Positions 27,973 through 34,683 of a stretch of DNA of 34,683 nucleotides are shown here, piece after piece. The translations under genes were made by a program, and so were the position numbers. The stretch spans positions 1 to 34,683 of the forward strand of contig CAMDHO010000023.1 in the NCBI GenBank assembly GCA_945898205.1, in the 5' to 3' direction. How positions within the stretch are numbered: the stretch's first letter is position 1; every line of letters begins with the position of its first letter. The notes below the pieces were generated by a model. The model did not search any database. It had not been told where the DNA came from and saw nothing but the letters and a program-made list of their open reading frames with translations. The DNA is from Chlamydia trachomatis (GTDB lineage: Bacteria; Chlamydiota; Chlamydiia; Chlamydiales; Rhabdochlamydiaceae).

Positions 27973-28162
27973 CTGTATTTTCCTAATAAAAAAACAAAAG
28001 AATTTATCACACTAAATCATTTTATTTCAAGGAAACTACAAAAATAAAAAATAATTACTAGTTAAAAAAGAAAGTAAATTCATTTTAAGTAATCAAAAAA
28101 AATTATCTGCACTAGTAACTGAATCGAAATTCGAGAAAAAACTTGCTTTTGAAATTTATTGT

Positions 28163-28190
28163 TTGACCTAATGAAAATATTTACTACAAT
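28163..28190 (+). promoter_or_regulatory. Candidate promoter of the mla operon
   Basis: TTGACC at 28163-28168 and TACAAT at 28185-28190 are separated by 16 bases and end 37 bases before the MlaE start. The region upstream, to 27973, is very AT-rich and also holds the promoter of the divergent 827-aa gene. Confidence 0.5.
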
Positions 28191-28227
28191 CCAATTTAGA
28201 TGCCCAATCACTCGAGCTTAAGGAATC

Positions 28228-29046
28228 ATGCTAGCTACAAAAAAATCATTAACTCCTTTTTTGTCCTATATCGCACAAAAATGTGACTTTCTAGTTCAAA
28301 TGGGAGAATATTTTAAACTTATCACTGAAACGGTAAAGGTGTCTTGCCAGCGATTCCCCTCTTTCCCCCTGATCATGGAACAGATGTATCAAATTGGGGT
28401 TGCTTCATTACCAGTCGTTGCGATTACGGGATTTTCTACAGGGATAGTGCTTGCGGCTCAATCTTTTTATCAACTTGCAGATAAAGGCCTAGCCAGCGTA
28501 ACGGGTCTTATGGTAGCTAAAGCGATGATGACCGAATTAGGACCGGTTATGACCGCTTTTATGATCACGGGACGTGTTGGAGCTGCTATGTGCGCAGAAC
28601 TTGGTACTATGAAAGTTACCGAACAAATTGATGCTTTAATGACTATGTCTGTACATCCTTATCGATATCTCATAGCCCCTCGTTTTTTAGCAGGCTTTGT
28701 AATGATGCCACTTTTAACTGTCTTTAGCATTATCATGGGGATTTTTGGGGGATATTTGATCTCTGTCTACTTTTTCCATATGGCTCATGCTACCTATTTT
28801 GATCCGATGCCAACACATATAGAACGATTTGATCTTTTAACTGGGATTGTAAAATCCTTTGTTTTCGGAGGTCTAATACTTACGATTTCCTGTTATAAAG
28901 GACTAGCAACATTCGGAGGTGCTGCAGGAGTAGGACACTTCACTACAAATAGTGTTGTGATTACATACTGCTGCATTCTTTTATCCAATTTTTTCTTAAC
29001 GATTGCAATGAATGTCCTTCGAGGGGAGATCAATAGATTTTTATGA
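28228..29046 (+). CDS. mlaE: MlaE-type ABC transporter permease
   Basis: The 272-aa product is the membrane component of an MCE-type lipid transporter, which moves phospholipids between inner and outer membrane. Family features are visible: an N-terminal amphipathic helix, TGFSTGIVLAAQSFYQL, the cytoplasmic loop with MITGRVGAAMCAELGTMKVTEQIDALMTM, which contacts the ATPase, and several membrane helices. An AAGGAA ribosome binding site precedes the ATG. Its TGA overlaps the MlaF start by four bases (ATGA). First gene of a four-gene set. Confidence 0.95.
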   Translation: MLATKKSLTPFLSYIAQKCDFLVQMGEYFKLITETVKVSCQRFPSFPLIMEQMYQIGVASLPVVAITGFSTGIVLAAQSFYQLADKGLASVTGLMVAKAMMTELGPVMTAFMITGRVGAAMCAELGTMKVTEQIDALMTMSVHPYRYLIAPRFLAGFVMMPLLTVFSIIMGIFGGYLISVYFFHMAHATYFDPMPTHIERFDLLTGIVKSFVFGGLILTISCYKGLATFGGAAGVGHFTTNSVVITYCCILLSNFFLTIAMNVLRGEINRFL

Positions 29047-29822
29047 TTAAAATCAGTAATCTTTGGAAAAAATTTGGTTCCTTACAAGTCATGGCAGGAC
29101 TCGATCTCGAGGTAAAAACTGGAGAAACTCTTGTTATTTTAGGCCAGTCTGGTATAGGAAAAAGCGTTCTTTTAAAACATGTTATAGGTCTTACGAAACC
29201 TGACGAAGGAACTGTCGACATCGATGGAGTCTGTATTTCTAGGTTAGAGGGAGATCAGATATTTAAAACTCTACGTAATATGGGCATGCTTTTTCAAGGC
29301 GGGGCTCTATTCGACTCTATGAATGTCGAACAAAATGTGGCTTTTTACTTAGTTCAACACGGAAATCCTTCGACAAACACCCCCTACTCTAAAAAAGAAA
29401 TAGCAGATAGAGTAGCAGAAGCATTGGAACTGGTATGCCTTTCAGGAACGAATAAAAAAATGCCTTCAGAACTCTCTGGTGGAATGAAAAAACGAGCAGC
29501 TTTAGCTAGGCTAATAGCATATAGACCTTCTATTATTTTATATGATGAGCCCACAACAGGTTTAGACCCTATTACAGCCATGCAAATCAATGAACTGATT
29601 GTTAAGACGCAAAAAGAGCTAAAAGCAACGAGCATCGTGGTAACTCATGATATGTTCTCGGCTTTATACGTCGGGGATCGTCTTTCTTTAATTAAAGACG
29701 GAAAAATTGCTTATATTGCAGACCCTGATGCTTTTATAAAAATCGACGATCCTTTAATTAAGTTTTTATATAATACCATTTCAAAAGATCCTCGATCTTT
29801 TAAGGAGAATTTTCATGGGTGA
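29043..29822 (+). CDS. mlaF: MlaF-type ABC transporter ATPase
   Basis: The 259-aa product energises the MCE lipid transporter. Complete ABC motifs: Walker A GQSGIGKS (residues 34-41), Q-loop at LFQGGALFDSM, signature LSGGMKKR (144-151), Walker B ILYDEPTTGLDP (165-176) and H-loop VTHDM (200-204). The GGALF run after the Q-loop is typical of MlaF. It overlaps MlaE by four bases and MlaD by eight bases (29815-29822), so the three are translated together. Confidence 0.95.
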   Translation: MIKISNLWKKFGSLQVMAGLDLEVKTGETLVILGQSGIGKSVLLKHVIGLTKPDEGTVDIDGVCISRLEGDQIFKTLRNMGMLFQGGALFDSMNVEQNVAFYLVQHGNPSTNTPYSKKEIADRVAEALELVCLSGTNKKMPSELSGGMKKRAALARLIAYRPSIILYDEPTTGLDPITAMQINELIVKTQKELKATSIVVTHDMFSALYVGDRLSLIKDGKIAYIADPDAFIKIDDPLIKFLYNTISKDPRSFKENFHG

Positions 29823-30897
29823 CCAAATTAAGAACATGCTTGTCGGCCTTTTAATGATCGCAGCTTGCGCTTTTACTATATCTCTTATTCTCTTTTTAAA
29901 ACCGTCGGTAGGTGATGGGAAAAAAACATACACAGCTCTCTTTTCAAACATTAACGGGATTGGACTGGGCACTCGAGTTACATTTGCGGGTAAACCAGTA
30001 GGTGAGGTTATAGAACTAGATGAAGTGGCCAATGCAAGAAAACAGCCCTTTGACAAGTCTGGAAAGATTTATTTTTATCAGTTAATACTTAAAATAGATT
30101 CGAGTGTCACTATTTACAACACAGATTCTGTAGGAATCCAAACTTCTGGTCTATTAGGAGAAAAGTCAATTGCCATTATACCTAAGTTCGCTCTTAAGGG
30201 TGTCACTCCTAAACCTATTGGAAAGGAACCTCTTTACGCAGACTCTTCGGATCCTCTTGAAAAAGTCCTGAATGAACTATCCAACCTTTCCATAGAAATG
30301 GATAGTACCTTTGAATTTGTAAATGATTGGTTACAGGAAAATAGAACCAATATGACCGGCGCTCTAGCTTCTTTTAAATCTACTATGGATGAAGCTAAAA
30401 AAGCACTAGCCTCTATCAATGACGAAAACGTAATTCAAGCAGCCAAAAAAGGCATTGATGCCTTTTCTTTAGTAATGGCTGATATCTCGTCAGGAAAAGG
30501 GACTTTAGGCAAATTAGTTCTAGAAGATAGCATCTATCTGCAGCTTAGCGCTATCTTAAGTAAAGGCAATACGATGATGAATGATATCAATCATTATGGT
30601 ATTTTATTTCATCTCAATAAATCTTGGAAAAGAGACCGCTTGCAAAAAGTCAAATTTTTAGACTCGCTGGACTCTCCTGCTGAGTTCCAAAGCTTTTTTC
30701 AAAATGAGGTTGATGCTATTAATATGGCAATGTCTAGACTCTCTATGCTAATCCAAAGAGCTGAAACTGCTAAAAACAAAGAGAAGATTTTGGAAAATAA
30801 ACAGTTTTCAAAAGATTTCGCGCAGCTATTAAAAGAAGTCGATCAACTCTCAAATAACTTGAAACTGTATAATGAGCAGTTAGAAGAGGCTCAGTAA
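29815..30897 (+). CDS. mlaD: MlaD-type substrate-binding protein with MCE domain
   Basis: The 360-aa product has one N-terminal membrane helix (about residues 9-27) and an MCE domain at about 37-125 with the typical NINGIGLGTRVTFAGKPVGEV pattern and LGEKSIAI near its end; MCE domains form hexameric rings that hold lipid. The C-terminal 230 residues are helical and coiled-coil-like, longer than in Escherichia coli MlaD and closer to other bacterial MCE proteins that may span the periplasm. The start overlaps the ATPase gene by eight bases with AAGGAGAA upstream. It ends 3 bases before the YqgE gene. Confidence 0.92.
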   Translation: MGDQIKNMLVGLLMIAACAFTISLILFLKPSVGDGKKTYTALFSNINGIGLGTRVTFAGKPVGEVIELDEVANARKQPFDKSGKIYFYQLILKIDSSVTIYNTDSVGIQTSGLLGEKSIAIIPKFALKGVTPKPIGKEPLYADSSDPLEKVLNELSNLSIEMDSTFEFVNDWLQENRTNMTGALASFKSTMDEAKKALASINDENVIQAAKKGIDAFSLVMADISSGKGTLGKLVLEDSIYLQLSAILSKGNTMMNDINHYGILFHLNKSWKRDRLQKVKFLDSLDSPAEFQSFFQNEVDAINMAMSRLSMLIQRAETAKNKEKILENKQFSKDFAQLLKEVDQLSNNLKLYNEQLEEAQ

Positions 30898-30900
30898 ATT

Positions 30901-31452
30901 ATGCTGTTAACAAAAGGAACTTTTTTAATAGGAGGCCCTGAATTAGAACGAGGGCTATATTCTCGAAGTATCATCATCCTTTGTGAACACAATGCCAATG
31001 GCTCTTTTGGTCTTATTATTAATAAACCTTTAAATGTCGATTTTCCAGATGAACTGCTGTCTACGCAAGAAAGATCGAATCCTAATTTGGAAATTCTTTC
31101 AGGTGGCATTCTTCAACCCAATCAGCTTCTTCTATTGCACTCTAGCGATGAGGTTCCCGATCAAACTCTACAAATTTGTGAGGGTGTCTTTTTAGGTGGG
31201 GATTTAGATTTTCTACAAAAACAGATCACAGAACCTAATGGGCCTCATATTCGTCTTTGTTTTGGGTATTCAGCCTGGGCTGCTGGGCAATTAGAAAAAG
31301 AAGTCCTTTCTGGAGCTTGGTTTTTACATCCTGCTACAGACGAGTATGTGTTCAAAACAGCCCCTGATAAAGCATGGATATCTATCTTAAAAAGCATGGG
31401 GGGCAAATATGCTAGCCTAGCCATGATTCCAGAAGACCTTAGCCTAAACTAG
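30901..31452 (+). CDS. YqgE/AlgH (UPF0301) family protein
   Basis: The 183-aa product matches the YqgE/AlgH family by LLTKGTFLIGGPELE at the start, IIILCEHNANGSFGLIINKPL (residues 25-45), SGGILQPNQLLLLHS and the late FGYSAWAAGQLEKE motif. The biochemical role of this family is not settled; it is conserved in many Gram-negative bacteria. It starts 3 bases after the MlaD stop, so it is probably part of the mla operon, though this may reflect compaction only. No distinct ribosome binding site is seen apart from the GAGG of the MlaD end. Confidence 0.92.
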   Translation: MLLTKGTFLIGGPELERGLYSRSIIILCEHNANGSFGLIINKPLNVDFPDELLSTQERSNPNLEILSGGILQPNQLLLLHSSDEVPDQTLQICEGVFLGGDLDFLQKQITEPNGPHIRLCFGYSAWAAGQLEKEVLSGAWFLHPATDEYVFKTAPDKAWISILKSMGGKYASLAMIPEDLSLN

Positions 31453-31556
31453 TAAACTAAAAATTTTACTTCACACTTTTCTATTCACAACATTTTTTAA
31501 TTAAAAAAAATACTTTAAAATCTTTACAATTAAAAGCTAAAGAAAGCAATAAAAAA

Positions 31557-31585
31557 TTGATTTATAATTAGAATTTATTTATACT
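31557..31585 (+). promoter_or_regulatory. Promoter for the small secreted protein
   Basis: TTGATT at 31557-31562 and TATACT at 31580-31585 are 17 bases apart and 41 bases upstream of the start codon. An alternative -10, TATAAT at 31564-31569, lacks a matching -35. A strong AAGGAG ribosome binding site at about 31613-31618 follows, so this gene looks highly expressed. Confidence 0.55.
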
Positions 31586-31626
31586 TTGATAGTAATTTAA
31601 TTAAACTAATAAAAAGGAGAATACAC

Positions 31627-31989
31627 ATGAAATTAATATCATTAGCAACACTAGGTGCTTTATTCTTAGGATTCCAATCTGGTTCAGTACAAGGAACTCA
31701 AGTGCAAGCAACTGATTATAGCTCAGTATGTGAAACTGCAATCACAGCAGCTAGGGAATTCGAAACGTTTAATACTGCTAAGGGAAACCCTTGTCAGGCA
31801 GATGGGACCCGGACTACTCTAGCTGAACGACTTACTTGTGATACGTACGTAGAGAGCTTCAATGCTAAACAATCAAACGCCTATGAAACAGCTATAAGTT
31901 GTTTTACGGCTTTAAATGGAAAAGTAGATGTTAGAGAACTTTTCAAAGACCACGATATTTTACAAGAAGCATATCCAGAAAAGACATAA
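31627..31989 (+). CDS. Small secreted protein with four cysteines
   Basis: The 120-aa product starts with a signal peptide (MKLISLATLGALFLGFQSGS, cleavage likely near residue 23). The mature part of about 97 aa is helical, acidic, and holds Cys35, Cys56, Cys71 and Cys92, which could form two disulfides in the periplasm or outside the cell. I know no family. A near-consensus promoter and strong ribosome binding site point to strong expression. It is monocistronic, with a hairpin just downstream. Confidence 0.8.
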   Translation: MKLISLATLGALFLGFQSGSVQGTQVQATDYSSVCETAITAAREFETFNTAKGNPCQADGTRTTLAERLTCDTYVESFNAKQSNAYETAISCFTALNGKVDVRELFKDHDILQEAYPEKT

Positions 31990-31997
31990 AGCAACTA

Positions 31998-32035
31998 ATA
32001 GCCGCAGACTTTAAAATAAAAAAATCTGCGGCTAT
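31998..32035 (+). terminator. Hairpin after the small secreted protein gene
   Basis: A perfect 11-bp stem (31998-32008 with 32025-32035, ATAGCCGCAGA) surrounds a 16-base A-rich loop, 8 bases after the TAA. There is no T-run after it, so it may end or stabilise the transcript instead of acting as a classical terminator. Confidence 0.55.
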
Positions 32036-32110
32036 TACCCATTAAAAACACTAATTAGTTAATGAATTCAATCGTTATTTTCAACGAAAAACTAGAAAGG
32101 CAATTACTAA

Positions 32111-34683
32111 ATGGCAATTTTTTCATTATTTCCCAGAGTAACTCCTTTCTCAATTCAACCAGCAGAGCATTCTTCGGCTTTGATGCAAAAAAAAACTAAG
32201 CTATTACCCACTCTTCAAAAAATCGAAAAGGCAAAAAAAAATTTAGATGCCAGTAAATCCTTAGTCTCTCTTCAAAAAATTGAAAAAGCAACACGAACTT
32301 TAATAGATATCCAAGAAATGAAGGCTATAGGCCAAACACTTTCTACTCTTGAAGAAATACAAAAAACAAGTAATCTCACATCTATTCAAAAAAAAGCAGT
32401 AAGTCAAGGCCTGCAGCTCCTTACATCTATAGAAAAATCAACTAAGACCCTAGCAAGCACTCCTCAAATAAAATCTATACAAGACGGGTTAGTGGCTCTT
32501 TTTAAAATAGAGAAAAGAACTAGGATCTTTTCTTGTCAAAAAAATAAAGCCATCAATGATGGATTAACCGCTCTTCAAAAAATAGAGGAAGCCACAGGAT
32601 CCTTAGCTAGTGCTCCTCAAATAGAGTCTATAAATGAAGATTTGCTAGCTTTTCAAGAAATAGAATCCATCTTAAAAACGTTAGGAACATCTGAGCAACT
32701 AGAAATCATAGGTGCTGGATTAAAGGCTATTCAAGATATTGAACACACTATAGAGATTTTATCTATTGCACTTTCCCCTTTAAAGGAAAACCACCCCATC
32801 CAAAAAACTGCGAAGTATGCCAATAAACAACTGTCAAAAGCGCCTAAATCTCTTGATGTCCCAATAAATCAAAAAATAGCATTCGGCATTTCTATGGCTA
32901 GCTTAGGCTGTAACGCCCTTGCTTTTGGAGGTTTTGCCGCGCCACTTGGGATTCTTGGCTTGACATTTCAAGTTGTCTCCAGCTTTAGTCTTATTCAAAG
33001 CAGCTTTACAGAGCCTTATACTCAAACAGCGCTTTCTATTGCGCAACTTGGACTTTCCTTTACCCCTTTAAAGCCAATGGTACAAGCAGTTTCTACTTAC
33101 AGCATGTGTTATGACAGTTATAAACAAGCTAAAATTGCACTAGACGAACGAGATGGAACAAACAATTGGACAGTAGGTCGAAATCTTTTTATTTATGCTA
33201 CAAACACGTTTCATTCTTGCTATAACTTACATAAAAGCTTAGAAACTGTTTCTTCCAAATTTACATGTGATGAGTCATTTGTAAACTCTGTTATCGAAGA
33301 AAATCCTCACCTAGCAACAGAGTACCCAAAAGCAGACCCTATTACATCCCAATTTCAATTTCAACATCCCCCACATAAAACGAAGCTGCCACAACCCCCT
33401 ACCGAAGACCTCTCCTCCCCTGTTAGTAAAACAATCTCTTGCAGTACTTCTTATGCTAACACATGGGATTGTACAATAGATAAAGAAAGAACTGAAAAAG
33501 ACTTTTTTGAAATAACAACAAAACTTATGAGTTCCTCTGACAATGAAAGAACATATCTATGTACTTCAATTCCTTCTTCTCCTAAACCGCCTAACTGCGT
33601 AGATATAACTAGAATGATCTCTAAGTCTCCTAGTCTGCCCCCTCATGGGTCTTCTACTCAATTAGCCGAATTAAATCGACAATATTGGGCTGAGCTTATT
33701 CAAGAACTTCAACTTCCCCCAGAAAAACTAAAATTAAGTCAAACCTCTACTTCCGAACCTCTGTTTAGTTCCAGTGTGGTTCCTTTAGTCTTTAGCACAT
33801 CTATTATAACTGATGAGTCAAGTCTATCTGACAACCTTCAAGACTCTATTAATGCGGCAGCAGGGATTTTAAGATTCCCCCTAGAGATGAAGACTTTAGC
33901 TACTTCCCTACAGCTCCAAACCCTTTTAGACGCAGTAGAAGGCATTAAAACAACCTCTGTTAAATCAGCGTCTTTAGCAACATCTCAGCAACTCGAAGCC
34001 CTTGTAAAAGCAGTAGAAAGCATTAAAATAGCCTCTACTAAATCAATGTCCTTAGCAACATCTCAACAGCTCGAAGCCCTTGTAACAGCCGTAGAAGGCA
34101 TTAAGACGGCCGCTACAAAATCAGTATCCCTAGCTACTTCCCTACAGCTCGAAGCTCTAGTTCAAGCCGTAGAAAGCATTAAAATAGCCTCTACTAAATC
34201 AATGTCCTTAGCAACATCTCAGCAAATTCAAGACCTTGTAAAAGCAGTAGAAGGCATTGAGACGGCTTCTGTTAAATCAACGTCTTTAGCAACATCTCAA
34301 CAGCTCGAAGCCCTTTTAAAAGCAGTAGAAAACATTAAGACGGCTTCTGTTAAATCAACGTCTTTAGCAACCTCTCAACAGCTCGAAGCCCTAGTTCAAG
34401 CCGTAGAAAACATTAAGACGGCTTCTGTTAAATCAGAGTCTTTAGCAACCTCTCAACAGCTCGAAGCCCTTTTAAAAGCAGTAGAAAACATTAAGACGGC
34501 TTCTGTTAAATCAGAGTCTTTAGCAACCTCTCAACAACTCGAAGCCCTTGTAAAAGCAGTAGAAGGCATTAAAACAACCTCTGTTAAATCAGCGTCTTTA
34601 GCAACATCTCAGCAACTCGAAGCCCTTGTAAAAGCAGTAGAAGGCATTAAAACAACTTCTGTTAAATCAGCGTCTTTAGCAAC
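32111..34683 (+). CDS. Large 26-residue-repeat protein, 3' end outside window
   Basis: The ATG at 32111 (AAAGG 11 bases upstream) opens a frame still unbroken after 857 codons at the window end. Residues about 30-230 are an old, diverged array of about seven units near 26 residues long (L.ALQKIE.AT.SLASAPQ). Residues about 257-300 are hydrophobic (FGISMASLGCNALAFGG and on), long enough for one or two membrane passes. Residues 300-590 are Ser/Thr/Pro-rich. From codon 595 (33893) there are ten in-frame, nearly identical 26-residue repeats, SLATSQQLEAL then AVEGIK, and an eleventh begins. No signal peptide. I recognise no family; a type III secreted or inclusion-related effector is plausible but unproven. 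Confidence 0.8.
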   Translation, partial: MAIFSLFPRVTPFSIQPAEHSSALMQKKTKLLPTLQKIEKAKKNLDASKSLVSLQKIEKATRTLIDIQEMKAIGQTLSTLEEIQKTSNLTSIQKKAVSQGLQLLTSIEKSTKTLASTPQIKSIQDGLVALFKIEKRTRIFSCQKNKAINDGLTALQKIEEATGSLASAPQIESINEDLLAFQEIESILKTLGTSEQLEIIGAGLKAIQDIEHTIEILSIALSPLKENHPIQKTAKYANKQLSKAPKSLDVPINQKIAFGISMASLGCNALAFGGFAAPLGILGLTFQVVSSFSLIQSSFTEPYTQTALSIAQLGLSFTPLKPMVQAVSTYSMCYDSYKQAKIALDERDGTNNWTVGRNLFIYATNTFHSCYNLHKSLETVSSKFTCDESFVNSVIEENPHLATEYPKADPITSQFQFQHPPHKTKLPQPPTEDLSSPVSKTISCSTSYANTWDCTIDKERTEKDFFEITTKLMSSSDNERTYLCTSIPSSPKPPNCVDITRMISKSPSLPPHGSSTQLAELNRQYWAELIQELQLPPEKLKLSQTSTSEPLFSSSVVPLVFSTSIITDESSLSDNLQDSINAAAGILRFPLEMKTLATSLQLQTLLDAVEGIKTTSVKSASLATSQQLEALVKAVESIKIASTKSMSLATSQQLEALVTAVEGIKTAATKSVSLATSLQLEALVQAVESIKIASTKSMSLATSQQIQDLVKAVEGIETASVKSTSLATSQQLEALLKAVENIKTASVKSTSLATSQQLEALVQAVENIKTASVKSESLATSQQLEALLKAVENIKTASVKSESLATSQQLEALVKAVEGIKTTSVKSASLATSQQLEALVKAVEGIKTTSVKSASLA
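33893..34683 (+). repeat. 78-bp tandem repeat, ten copies plus a partial
   Basis: Units of exactly 78 bases (26 codons) start at 33893 and every 78 bases after; the eleventh is cut by the window end. Copies 6 to 8 differ at only a handful of positions, and 9 and 10 by fewer still, whereas copies 1, 3, 4 and 5 carry more changes. Variation is mostly in the codons before and after AVE and at unit ends (GCG, ACG, GAG, ATG). This points to recent expansion by recombination or slippage. Confidence 0.95.

Noticed and set aside
33893-34683. CRISPR array or satellite DNA
   Set aside because: Units are 78 bases with no unique spacers and stay in one open frame, with changes compatible with coding; it is a protein repeat.

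Overview
This AT-rich window most likely comes from a member of the Chlamydiae, probably an environmental (Rhabdochlamydia-, Simkania- or Parachlamydia-like) lineage rather than Chlamydia itself. The reasons are the pyrG-ruvX-zwf-(opcA)-pgl gene order, a PPi-type phosphofructokinase, two adjacent genes with the two-lobed hydrophobic plus coiled-coil layout of inclusion membrane (Inc) proteins, several large repeat-rich proteins of unknown family, and many decaying genes. No ribosomal or phylogenetic marker is present, so the family-level placement is inference.

Layout: (1) 1-1918, the 3' end of one unknown gene and a complete unknown gene with internal duplications, closed by a strong hairpin terminator. 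(2) 1965-4057, minus strand: a membrane-anchored unknown protein and an AGCS-type sodium:amino-acid symporter. (3) 4088-7786, a decay zone: a badly mutated AAA+ ATPase/PD-(D/E)XK gene that has lost its Walker A segment, a J-domain protein, and on the opposite strand a short fragment resembling the missing N-terminus of the ATPase. (4) 7787-9811, minus strand: two Inc-like proteins in a tight pair, then a SAM-dependent methyltransferase. (5) 9816-10039, a GC-richer, hairpin-dense stretch that looks like a structured RNA I cannot name. (6) 10064-13158, minus strand: PPi-dependent phosphofructokinase and iron-sulfur L-serine dehydratase. (7) 13588-19112, plus strand: CTP synthase, RuvX, G6PD, an OpcA-like G6PD assembly factor and 6-phosphogluconolactonase, giving the oxidative entry to the pentose phosphate pathway. 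(8) 19255-20327, a GNAT acetyltransferase broken by one amber codon and a truncated LysE-type exporter. (9) 20431-27972, minus strand: two very large helical proteins (1610 and 827 aa) sharing a degenerate repeat; the larger gene is preceded by a 38-codon ORF overlapping its start by ATGA. (10) 28228-31452, plus strand: MlaE-MlaF-MlaD lipid transporter and YqgE/AlgH. (11) 31627-34683, plus strand: a small secreted four-cysteine protein and a large gene running off the window, built from 26-residue repeats in an old divergent N-terminal array and a recent, nearly identical C-terminal array.

The housekeeping blocks (6, 7, 10) are compact, with overlapping start and stop codons that suggest translational coupling. 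Between them lie fast-changing genes that look host-interaction related (1, 4, 9, 11) and eroding genes (3, 8). The strongest candidates for undescribed biology are the paired helical-repeat giants with their coupled mini-ORF, the 26-residue repeat protein and the unidentified structured RNA.
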